A stretch of 64,000 nt of DNA from VXNE01 sp965208745 (GTDB taxonomy: Bacteria > Pseudomonadota > Gammaproteobacteria > Pseudomonadales > Azotimanducaceae): contig CBDBPN010000004.1 in the NCBI GenBank assembly GCA_965208745.1, forward strand, positions 310,001 to 374,000, given 5' to 3'. Shown in pieces: positions 19,025-26,731 of this stretch (within the stretch, counting starts at the first letter, position 1; the number at the start of each line of letters is the position of its first letter). Below the pieces are notes generated by a model that did not search any database, was not told the origin of the DNA, and worked only from the letters and a program-made list of their open reading frames with translations. The position numbers were made by a program, and so were the translations under genes.

Positions 19025-19141
19025 TCAGCGCCGGTTTCCGCCGCCTTCCGTCCCGGGCTTGCGGGCCTTCCGGCGCCGCCGGACCCCGTAGGTGCCCCGG
19101 TTGATCTTGCCGCGCCGCGTGCGAACGTCGCCCTTGCCCAT
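19025..19141 (-). CDS. 30S ribosomal protein THX (Thx/bTHX)
   Basis: 38 residues, very short, in the gap between the VOC-like gene and the MBL gene. Starts ATG at 19141 and ends TGA at 19025-19027. The sequence begins MGKGDVRTRRGKINRGTYG and continues with a run of Arg/Lys. This is the pattern of the small basic THX protein, which binds 16S rRNA in the head of the 30S subunit. Length and composition fit the family. Confidence 0.8.
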   Translation of the reverse strand: MGKGDVRTRRGKINRGTYGVRRRRKARKPGTEGGGNRR

Positions 19142-19154
19142 GCCTTCCGTCCCG

Positions 19155-20111
19155 TCAGAGCCCCCAGCATTCTAGCTCGTTGGCGAACACCAGCGGCCCG
19201 GCGTAGTACTGCTCCAGGGCCGTGCGGCTCTGGGTCTCGCGTCCGAGCGTCCGCGACGTCCGGTAGCCGAGCACGACCATCCGCGCGTCGGCGCGCTGCG
19301 CGATCCGCCCGATCTGGGACGGACGGACGTACCGGTCCCGCACCAACCCGCGCGCGCCCTCGGGGATGGCCAGGTGAATGACGAGGGCGTCGGCCCCCTC
19401 CGCGAAACCCGCAACGACGTCCTTCCGATTGCTGAAATTCCCGGTAAAGACGATGATTTGCCCACTCACCTCGACCCGCCAGGCCACGCTCGGCATGTCC
19501 CCGTGGTGGACCGGGATCGCCGCCAGGGTCAGGTCGTCCGTCCCGAAACGCGCCCAGCGGCGCTGACCGGTCGCGGGGACATCGCGGACGCTGATCCGGT
19601 AGCCCTCCGGATCACGGAACGTCAGGTAGTCGGCCAGGCCGGGATACGCGCCCTGCTGCCCGACCAGCCGTTCCACGAGTTCGCGGGTGGAGGGATATGT
19701 GTCGTTGCCGTCCGGACCGAACACCGGCAAGGGCCGAGTCCTGCCGTCCGATCCCGCCACGAAGCTCGGGAAGTCCGCCGTCCGGTCGGCGGCCACGTTC
19801 GTGAATACCACCGCATCGAGGTCGGCGAAGTCCGCGCCCGCCTCGCCGAAGCGAACGGCGCTGCCGGGGCCCGGATCGACCAGCAGCACCGCTCTCTGGT
19901 CGCGCCACACCAGGTAGCTCGCCGCCCCGCGGTCATCGAGTTCGTACCCGCCGGAGCCGAGAATCTGGATCCAGACTCCTTCATCGCCGCAGTAGGGGGC
20001 CTCCATGGCCAGTCCCGTCGTGCCGAGGCCCAAGCAGAGCCCGGCCAGCAACCCACGACGCAGGAAGTCCACCGGGCCGGTGCCGACCCGTCCGCGCGCA
20101 AAACCCGTCAC
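19155..20111 (-). CDS. Metallo-beta-lactamase-fold protein with degenerate metal site
   Basis: 318 residues, GTG start at 20111 in a GTGA overlap with the nadE stop. An N-terminal hydrophobic segment (LLAGLCLGLGTTGLAM) suggests export. The fold is recognisable: ILGSGGYELDDRGAASYLVW, LLVDPGPGSAVRF, AIPVHHGDMPSVAWRV and IIVFTGNFSN. Where the family has a His-x-His-x-Asp-His cluster, this protein has TNVAADRTADF: the His residues are gone and only Asp remains. It may be a pseudoenzyme or bind one metal differently. Confidence 0.75.
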   Translation of the reverse strand: MTGFARGRVGTGPVDFLRRGLLAGLCLGLGTTGLAMEAPYCGDEGVWIQILGSGGYELDDRGAASYLVWRDQRAVLLVDPGPGSAVRFGEAGADFADLDAVVFTNVAADRTADFPSFVAGSDGRTRPLPVFGPDGNDTYPSTRELVERLVGQQGAYPGLADYLTFRDPEGYRISVRDVPATGQRRWARFGTDDLTLAAIPVHHGDMPSVAWRVEVSGQIIVFTGNFSNRKDVVAGFAEGADALVIHLAIPEGARGLVRDRYVRPSQIGRIAQRADARMVVLGYRTSRTLGRETQSRTALEQYYAGPLVFANELECWGL

Positions 20112-22033
20112 GGCAGCGCGTCGATGGCGGCCAGGGCCGCGGTGGCGTCCGCCTCGTCCGGCATGCGCCAGTCGCCGCGCGGCGACAGGCTGACCGTGCC
20201 GACCTTCGGTCCTGGCGGGAGGGTGGTGCGCTTGAACTGCGCGGCGTGGAAACGCTGGAAGAAGACACGCAGCCATCGCTTGATCTCGTCGGGCGGGTAG
20301 TCGGACCCGAAGGCCAGTCCCGCGAGCGCGAAGATCTTGGCCGGGCCCGCGCCGGTGCGCAGGAGATGGTAGAGGAAGAAGTCGTGCAACTCGTACGGGC
20401 CGAGGATCGCTTCGGTGCGCTGGCCGATGCCGCCGTCGGAAGACGGTACCAGCTCCGGGGTGATCGGCGTTTCGAGCACCCGGCGCAACACTTCGGCCAG
20501 CGGTTCCGCGGCCCGGTGCCGCGCGTACCAGCGCACGAGGTAGGCGATCATGGTCTTCGGGACGCTGGCGTTGACGTTGTAGTGCGCCATGTGGTCCGCG
20601 TTGAAGGTGCACCATCCGAGGGCGAGTTCCGACAGGTCGCCCGTCCCGACCACAAGCCCCCCGACCTGGTTCGCGACATCGAAGAGGATCTGCGTCCGCT
20701 CCCGCGCCTGGGCGTTCTCGAAGGTCACGTCGTGGTCGCCGCCGTGGCAGATGTCCTCCAGGTGCTGCGTCACGGCCGCGTCGATGGGAATCTCCCGGAT
20801 CGCGGCGCCGGCGGCCCGTGCCAGTCGCTTGGCGGAGGCGTTCGTGTGCCCGGATGTTCCGGGCCCAGGCATGGTGATCGCATGCAGGGCGCCCATGCCG
20901 AGCCCGTTGCGTTCGAGCGCGTCGAGGCAGACCAGCAACGCCAGCGTCGAGTCCAGACCGCCGGACAGGCCGATCACCAGCTCGCCGATGTCGGCGCTGC
21001 GCATCCGGCTCGCGAGCCCCGTCGCCTGGATGGCCAGCACCTCGCGGGCGCGCGCATCGAACTCGTGCTCGTCCTCGGGCACGAAGGGGTGCCGCGCGTA
21101 GTGGCGGTGGGTGTCCGGCAACGGCCGCCGCCAGCCAGGGTCCGTCTCCACCGTCACGTGCGACGCGCCGCGCGCGCTGTGCGCGAACGTCGCGTTGCGG
21201 GCGCGGTCGTGGCGCAGCTTCTTGCAGTCGAAGTCCACCGCGAGACGTGCCCCGTCGAGGGCGAAGCGCCCGCTTTCCGCGAGCAGCCCGCCGTTCTCCG
21301 CCGCGATCAGGTGACCCCCGAAGACCAGATCCTTCACGGACTCCGTGGGCCCGCTGCCGGCATACAGGTAGCCGCAGATCAGCCGCGCACTCTGCATGCG
21401 CACGAGGTCGCGCCGGTAGTCGGCCTTCGCCACCAGTTCGTTGGACGCCGAGAGGTTGACGACGATCTCGGCGCCCGCCAGCGCGTGGCCGACGCTCGGC
21501 TGCACCGGGGCCCACAGGTCCTCGCACAGCTCGATGCCGAAACGGAAGCCCCAGAGATCGAAGACCTGGTCCCGCCGCATGTCGAAGCGCCCCAGTTCCT
21601 CGTCGTGCACCGTCACGGCGACGTCTTCGCCGGACGCGAACCACCGCAGTTCGTAAAACTCTTCGTAGTTCGGATTCGCCGTCTTTGGCACGGCCCCGAG
21701 GACCCGTCCGCGCAGGCAGACGAACGCGGCGTTCAGCAACCTGCCGTCCGCGAGCCGCCAGGGCGCGCCCACCACCAGGGCCGCCTCGCCGCTCGACCGC
21801 GCGATCTCGACGAGCGCCGCGCGGGTCTCTTCCAGGAGCAGGTCCGTCGTGAAGAGGTCCTCGCAGGTGTAGCCGGTGACGGAGAGTTCCGGCGTCAGGA
21901 CGAGGGACGCACCCGCCCGCGCTTCCGTCTCGCACGCCGCCACCAGCGTCCGGGCGTTCGCCCGCGGGTTCCCCACCTCGACCGGGGGCGCCACGGCCGC
22001 CGCGCGGAAGAACCCGTGCTCCGTGTAGTCCAT
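20108..22033 (-). CDS. nadE: Glutamine-dependent NAD+ synthetase
   Basis: 641 residues from the ATG at 22033. The N-terminal nitrilase-type glutaminase has Glu in LVLTPELSVTGYTCEDLF and Cys in IELCEDLWAP. The C-terminal synthetase has the PP-loop VIGLSGGLDSTLALL. It converts deamido-NAD to NAD using glutamine and ATP. Length matches the large two-domain NadE. It shares a divergent 141-bp region with the acyl-CoA dehydrogenase at 22175. Confidence 0.95.
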   Translation of the reverse strand: MDYTEHGFFRAAAVAPPVEVGNPRANARTLVAACETEARAGASLVLTPELSVTGYTCEDLFTTDLLLEETRAALVEIARSSGEAALVVGAPWRLADGRLLNAAFVCLRGRVLGAVPKTANPNYEEFYELRWFASGEDVAVTVHDEELGRFDMRRDQVFDLWGFRFGIELCEDLWAPVQPSVGHALAGAEIVVNLSASNELVAKADYRRDLVRMQSARLICGYLYAGSGPTESVKDLVFGGHLIAAENGGLLAESGRFALDGARLAVDFDCKKLRHDRARNATFAHSARGASHVTVETDPGWRRPLPDTHRHYARHPFVPEDEHEFDARAREVLAIQATGLASRMRSADIGELVIGLSGGLDSTLALLVCLDALERNGLGMGALHAITMPGPGTSGHTNASAKRLARAAGAAIREIPIDAAVTQHLEDICHGGDHDVTFENAQARERTQILFDVANQVGGLVVGTGDLSELALGWCTFNADHMAHYNVNASVPKTMIAYLVRWYARHRAAEPLAEVLRRVLETPITPELVPSSDGGIGQRTEAILGPYELHDFFLYHLLRTGAGPAKIFALAGLAFGSDYPPDEIKRWLRVFFQRFHAAQFKRTTLPPGPKVGTVSLSPRGDWRMPDEADATAALAAIDALP

Positions 22034-22174
22034 CGCCGCATTGTAGCGCCGCCGAAGCCATCGCCTTTGCCAGGCGTGAGAATCCGCCGCGCTGAACGTA
22101 CAATCGGCAGCCCGCCGGGACCGCGCCATCGCCGCGGCGGCGGTCCAGCCATCACCACAGACACGGGGGAAGGA

Positions 22175-23293
22175 ATGAATTTCGAGTTCTCCGACGAGCA
22201 GAACCTGCTGCGCGAGCAGGCCGCCGGATTCCTGGGAGACAACTGTCCGCCGAGCGCGGTGCGGGCCATCCTCGAAGGCGACGCGCCGTTCGATGCCGAC
22301 CTCTGGAAGCAGATCGCCGCGCTGGGCTGGACCGCGACGACGATTCCCGAGGCCCACGGCGGGCTGGGCCTGTCCTATCTCGAACTCTGTGTCATCGCCG
22401 AAGAACTCGGCAGGGCCGTGGCCCCCGTACCCTATTCCTCGTCCGTCTACCTGGCCACCGAGGCGCTCCTCCTCGCCGGTAGCGAGGCGCAGAAAGAGGC
22501 CTGGTTGCCGAAGCTCGCAGAGGGCAAGGCCATCGGTACGTTCGCGCTGTCGGAAGGCCCCGGCCACCCCTCTCCACGCTCCCTGGCGACGCACTCCGCC
22601 GGCGGCAGGCTGACCGGCTCGAAGCTTCCGGTCGCCGACGGCGACGTGGCGGACTTCGCCGTGGTCGTGGCCGGAAGCGACGCCGGCGACGGTGCGAGTC
22701 TCCACCTGGTCCCACTCGACGGAGGCGGCGTCGAACGCCGGGCCGTCGAGACGCTGGACCCCACCCGCTCGCACGCGAAGATCGACTTCGACGGGGCCGA
22801 CGCGGAACCGCTCGGCGCCGCCGGCGAGGGGTGGGCGCTGACGCAACGGCTGCTCGACCGCGCGGCCGTCCTCTTCGCCTGGGAGCAGGTCGGCGGTTCC
22901 AACGCCGCCCTCGAACAGGCAAAGGCGTACGCGATGGAGCGTTACACCTTCGGCCGGCCCATCGCCGGACACCAGGCCATCAAGCACAAGCTGGCGAACA
23001 TCTACGTCAAGAACACGCTGGCCCGCTCGAACTGCTACTACGGCGCCTGGGCCCTCTCCACCGACGCGCGGGAGTTGCCGGTGGCGGCCGCGACCGCCCG
23101 GGTGGCCGCGATCCAGGCCTACTACTTCGCGTCGAAGGAGAACATCCAGACCCACGGCGGCATGGGCTTCACGTGGGAATTCGACTGCCAGTTCCACTAC
23201 CGCCGGGCGAAGCTGCTGTCCGTGAACATCGGCAGCGAGGGCGTCTGGCAGGATCGCCTGATCTCGGCGATCGAGCACAGCAGGGCGGCCTGA
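22175..23293 (+). CDS. Acyl-CoA dehydrogenase (first of a pair)
   Basis: 372 residues from the ATG at 22175 (GGGGAAGGA upstream). N-terminal helical domain (FEFSDEQNLLREQAAGFL), a middle beta domain, and the C-terminal FAD-contacting QTHGGMGFTWEFDCQFHYRRAK. In pairs like this one subunit often binds FAD and the other is degenerate, forming a heteromer as in the actinobacterial steroid side-chain FadE enzymes (known from those families; inferred here). Gap to the next dehydrogenase is 34 nt, same strand. Confidence 0.9.
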   Translation: MNFEFSDEQNLLREQAAGFLGDNCPPSAVRAILEGDAPFDADLWKQIAALGWTATTIPEAHGGLGLSYLELCVIAEELGRAVAPVPYSSSVYLATEALLLAGSEAQKEAWLPKLAEGKAIGTFALSEGPGHPSPRSLATHSAGGRLTGSKLPVADGDVADFAVVVAGSDAGDGASLHLVPLDGGGVERRAVETLDPTRSHAKIDFDGADAEPLGAAGEGWALTQRLLDRAAVLFAWEQVGGSNAALEQAKAYAMERYTFGRPIAGHQAIKHKLANIYVKNTLARSNCYYGAWALSTDARELPVAAATARVAAIQAYYFASKENIQTHGGMGFTWEFDCQFHYRRAKLLSVNIGSEGVWQDRLISAIEHSRAA

Positions 23294-23327
23294 CGGCTTC
23301 GCCTGAGGATTGAGACGGGAGACGACG

Positions 23328-24539
23328 ATGGATTTCAGCGACACGCCGGCGGAAGCCGCCTTTCGGGCAGAGGCACGGGCCTGGCTGGAGGCCAACCAGC
23401 CGACCGAGGACGAACTCGCCGGACTCGGCGGCCTCGAGCAGGCCAAGCTCTGGCAGAAGCGCAAGTTCGACGCCGGCTGGGCGTGCATTCGCTGGCCGAA
23501 GGAATACGGCGGCCGGGGCGCATCGGCCATCGAGCAGGTCATCTGGAACCAGGAGGAGGCGCGGGTCGGCACCACGTTCGGCGTGTTCGGCATCGGCCAG
23601 GGCATGGCGGCGCCGACGATGATGGCCTGGGCCACGGAGGAGCAGAAGCTCGAGCACCTGCCGCCCCTCGCGTCCGGCGAGCACATCTGGTGCCAGCTCT
23701 TCAGCGAACCCGCCGGCGGCTCGGACCTCGCCGCCCTGCGCACGCACGCCGTGAAGGACGGCGACGAGTGGGTGATCAACGGCCAGAAGATCTGGACCAC
23801 CGGCGCCCACTTCAGCGACTACGCGATCCTCGTGCTCCGCACGGACCCCAACGTGCCGAAGCACAAGGGGCTCACGTACTTCTTCCTCGACATGAAATCG
23901 CCGGGCATCGAGGTGAAACCGATCAAGCAGATCTCGGGCGAGTCGGGCTTCAACGAGGTCTACTTCACGGATGTGCGCGTGTCGGACGCGCAACGCCTGG
24001 GCGCCGTCGGGCAGGGCTGGCAGGTCGCTCTGACGACGCTCATGAACGAACGCGCCGCCATCGGCGGGGGAGGCGGGGGCGCCGGTTTCCGCCAGCTCTT
24101 CGATCTGGCGAGCCGCGTGCAGATCGACGACCGGCCGGCCATCGAGGACCGGAGCGTCCGGGCGAGGCTCGCCAACTGGTACGTGCAGGAAGCAGGGCTC
24201 CGCTACACCGGCTACCGGTCTCTCACGGCCCTCTCGAGGGGCGAGCTTCCGGGACCGGAAAACTCCATCGGCAAGTACGTCGGCGCTTCCAACGGCCAGG
24301 ACATGGCATCGTTCGCCATGGACCTCCTCGCGATGTCCGGGGCCATTACGGACCCGGAGTTCGCCGACGCCGCGGGACTGTTCCAGGACGCTTACATGGG
24401 CGCCCCCGGAGGTCGCATCGCCGGCGGTACGGACGAGATCATGCTGAACATCCTCGCCGAGCGCGTACTCGGCCTGCCGCAGGACGTGCGGGTGGACAAG
24501 GGCGTACCGTTCAACGAGGTGCCGACGGGCGCTTCCTGA
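23328..24539 (+). CDS. Acyl-CoA dehydrogenase (second of a pair)
   Basis: 403 residues, ATG at 23328. Family motifs are complete: CQLFSEPAGGSDLAALRTHAVKDGDEWVINGQKIWTTG region for FAD and substrate, and RIAGGTDEIMLNILAERVLGLP at the C-terminus. It probably acts with the preceding gene in alpha,beta-desaturation of an acyl-CoA. The substrate (branched, steroid or long chain) cannot be told. Confidence 0.93.
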   Translation: MDFSDTPAEAAFRAEARAWLEANQPTEDELAGLGGLEQAKLWQKRKFDAGWACIRWPKEYGGRGASAIEQVIWNQEEARVGTTFGVFGIGQGMAAPTMMAWATEEQKLEHLPPLASGEHIWCQLFSEPAGGSDLAALRTHAVKDGDEWVINGQKIWTTGAHFSDYAILVLRTDPNVPKHKGLTYFFLDMKSPGIEVKPIKQISGESGFNEVYFTDVRVSDAQRLGAVGQGWQVALTTLMNERAAIGGGGGGAGFRQLFDLASRVQIDDRPAIEDRSVRARLANWYVQEAGLRYTGYRSLTALSRGELPGPENSIGKYVGASNGQDMASFAMDLLAMSGAITDPEFADAAGLFQDAYMGAPGGRIAGGTDEIMLNILAERVLGLPQDVRVDKGVPFNEVPTGAS

Positions 24540-24553
24540 CCCAGCCGCCGGGA

Positions 24554-24576
24554 CACTACGAGACCGACACGTAGTG
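24554..24576 (+). other. Small inverted repeat covering a start codon
   Basis: CACTACG and CGTAGTG form a perfect 7-bp stem with a 9-nt loop. The right arm contains the GTG start of the DUF1295 gene, which has no visible Shine-Dalgarno. It has no T-run, so a terminator is unlikely. It could hide the start codon in mRNA, or be chance. Confidence 0.3.
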
Positions 24577-25467
24577 ACAGCGAAGCTCCTGCCTTGGGCG
24601 GGCATCGGCGCAGCCGTCGGCGCGGCGGTTCTCCTGGCCTTCGCCGGCGGTCACAACGGCGTCGAGTTTGGCGCGCTGCCGGTCTTCGCGCTCTGCGTCG
24701 CCGCCGCCTTCGCGATCGGATGGATCGTCTTCGTACCCGCCTGGCTGCTCCGCAGCGAGCGCTTCTATGACCTCGCGGGTTCCGTCACCTTCCTGGCGAC
24801 GGCGGCAATCGCCCTCGCGGTCGACGGGGCCGACCCGCGCTCTTGGCTCATCGCCGCCCTCGTGGCCGTCTGGGCCGTGCGGCTCGGAGTCTTCCTATCC
24901 GGGCGCGTCCGCCGCGACGGCTTCGACCGCCGCTTCACGGCGATCAAGCAGGACTTCCCCCTGTTCCTGATGACGTGGACGCTCCAGGCGCTGTGGGTGT
25001 CCGTCGCGTTCGGTCCCGGTCTCGCGGCGATGACGTCGGGCACGCCGGCGCCCCCCGACGCGTTGCTGGCCGTCGGCGTGGCCGCGTGGGCGGCAGGCTT
25101 CGCCATCGAGGTCGCCGCCGACGCGCAGAAGCGCCGTTTCCGCGCCCAGAAGGAAAACGCCGGGCGCTTCGTCCGGCACGGCCTGTGGGCATGGTCGCAA
25201 CATCCGAACTACTTCGGCGAGATCGTGCTCTGGACCGGAATCGCCCTCTGCGCCCTGCCGGCGCTCGACGGCTGGCAGCACGCGACCCTGGTCTCCCCCG
25301 TGTTCGTCTGGCTCCTGCTTACCCGGGTCAGCGGCACGCGCATGCTGGACGCGAGCGCCCGCCGGCGCTGGGGCGACGATCCGGAGTATCTCGAGTACAC
25401 CGCGCGCACACCGCGGCTGTTACCCGTTCCACCGCGCATGCAGTCGCCGGGCGCCACGACACGTTGA
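24574..25467 (+). CDS. DUF1295 membrane protein (steroid-reductase / isoprenylcysteine-methyltransferase-like)
   Basis: 297 residues, GTG start at 24574, with about six transmembrane helices. The C-terminal part has the DUF1295 signature GLWAWSQHPNYFGEIVLWTG followed by RVSGTRMLDA and WGDDPEYLEY. Relatives are NADPH-dependent reductases or methyltransferases of lipids. Its TTGA overlap with the acyltransferase gene suggests a lipid-related operon. Confidence 0.85.
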   Translation: MTAKLLPWAGIGAAVGAAVLLAFAGGHNGVEFGALPVFALCVAAAFAIGWIVFVPAWLLRSERFYDLAGSVTFLATAAIALAVDGADPRSWLIAALVAVWAVRLGVFLSGRVRRDGFDRRFTAIKQDFPLFLMTWTLQALWVSVAFGPGLAAMTSGTPAPPDALLAVGVAAWAAGFAIEVAADAQKRRFRAQKENAGRFVRHGLWAWSQHPNYFGEIVLWTGIALCALPALDGWQHATLVSPVFVWLLLTRVSGTRMLDASARRRWGDDPEYLEYTARTPRLLPVPPRMQSPGATTR

Positions 25468-26324
25468 CGATTCGGCAGCATTTCGCCGCGGCGGCGGCGC
25501 TCGCTGCCATCACTTTCAACCTCGCCTTCTGGTGTGTCCCGCTCCTCGTACTGGTCGTCGTGCGCGGCATCGCCCCGCCGGCGCGCGCGTGGACACAGGC
25601 AGCCGGCGAAGCTATCTACCGCTTCGCCGTTGCCTTTGACGATTGGTGGCTGCGCCGCGTGTCGGGCGCCGCTTGGGACTGCCCGGACCCACCGCCGGCT
25701 CGCGACGCACCCTGCATCGTCATCGCGAACCACCGCTCCTGGGCCGATATCTTCCTTATCCAGAGCGCGGTCGCGAGGCACGGCCCCATCGTCAAGTTCC
25801 TGTGCAAGCGGGAGCTCGTGTGGATTCCGATCCTGGGGCTCATCTTCCTGGCGTTCGACTTTCCCATCGTACGGCGACGCGGATCCCGCAGGCTGCCGGA
25901 ACCCCAACGCCGGGCTGCGGACCGGCGGCGCGTGCGAGAAGCCTGCGCGACACTGCGCGAGCGGCCGGCGGCGATGCTGACCTTCGTCGAAGGCACGCGC
26001 TTCACCCCGGAGAAGCACGCACGGTCCGCGAGTCCCTACCGCACCCTGCTGCCCCCCAGGGCGGGCGGGTTCGAAGCCATCGCGGCAAGCCTCGAGGGCG
26101 ATGGCGCCGTCGTCCTCGACATGACGCTCCACTATTCCCGCGCCGCGGCGTTCTGGGCCTTCCTCGGTGGGGCCGCCGGGGAGATCGAGGTGCGTGCCGA
26201 GCCGTTCGCGTTGCAGGAAGTCCTGGCGCCCAGCCCGCGCGACTGGCTCGAAGACCGTTGGCGCAGGAAGGACCAAGCGCTCACCAGCGGCCGAGAACCG
26301 CAGACTCTTAACCGAACCTTCTAA
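25464..26324 (+). CDS. 1-acyl-sn-glycerol-3-phosphate acyltransferase-like enzyme
   Basis: 286 residues. The likely start is the TTG at 25464, overlapping the DUF1295 stop as TTGA. An N-terminal membrane segment precedes the catalytic IVIANHRSWADIF (NHx4D) near residue 90, with AMLTFVEGTRFTPEK as acceptor-binding motif. It resembles the YihG/LPLAT group that acylates lysophospholipids. The 152 bp after it, up to 26476, hold no other gene and are the probable promoter region of the cas operon. Confidence 0.85.
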   Translation: MTIRQHFAAAAALAAITFNLAFWCVPLLVLVVVRGIAPPARAWTQAAGEAIYRFAVAFDDWWLRRVSGAAWDCPDPPPARDAPCIVIANHRSWADIFLIQSAVARHGPIVKFLCKRELVWIPILGLIFLAFDFPIVRRRGSRRLPEPQRRAADRRRVREACATLRERPAAMLTFVEGTRFTPEKHARSASPYRTLLPPRAGGFEAIAASLEGDGAVVLDMTLHYSRAAAFWAFLGGAAGEIEVRAEPFALQEVLAPSPRDWLEDRWRRKDQALTSGREPQTLNRTF

Positions 26325-26476
26325 CTGACCAACGGCGACGCCACGGACCCCGGTACGCTCCCGGGTCAACTGCACTCGGTTGGATCGGGGTGCAATGGGC
26401 GCGGCCCGGGCCACCGCGGTAGCCCTCTCTGCTAAGCTCAGCCGACCAAAGCGCATCCGGCGCACAAGGTATCCGA

Positions 26477-26731
26477 GTGTCCGTATCCGTGCGTACGCGT
26501 ATGGCCAACCTCGGCATGGACGAGGGGCCAGAGCGAGTCCCGAAAGAGTACAAGGGCTACGTGGCGTTCGAGGCAACGGGCACCGGCCCGCTTCGCCGGG
26601 AGTTCGAGCATTCGGTCGACGAGGACCTCGCTTGGTACGAGGAGGACGGAGTCGAGCCCGAGAGACCTTGGCCCGATACGCTCGACTCCATGCGGCCCTC
26701 GCCAGAGGAACCTGCGAAGGTGGTGCAATGA
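26477..26731 (+). CDS. Small acidic protein heading the first cas operon
   Basis: 84 residues if it starts at the GTG at 26477 (AAGG 8 nt upstream), or 76 from the ATG at 26501. It is rich in Glu/Asp and Pro and includes VPKEYKGYVAFEATGTGPLR and EHSVDEDLAWYEEDG. Its stop overlaps the cas3 start as ATGA, so it is translated with the Cas proteins. I recognise no domain. Type I-G operons are not generally described with such a gene. It could be a regulator, a Cas3 partner or an unrelated small protein. Confidence 0.6.
   Translation: MSVSVRTRMANLGMDEGPERVPKEYKGYVAFEATGTGPLRREFEHSVDEDLAWYEEDGVEPERPWPDTLDSMRPSPEEPAKVVQ

Noticed and set aside
24554..24576. Inverted repeat after the second acyl-CoA dehydrogenase as a rho-independent terminator
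   Set aside because: No T-run follows and the arm contains the next start codon.
26365..26371. GTCAACT upstream of the first cas operon matches seven bases of the mini-CRISPR spacer (guide strand)
   Set aside because: Only seven bases, beginning at guide position 4, with no TTN next to it and no further pairing; it can easily be chance. A systematic seed-plus-PAM search would be needed.
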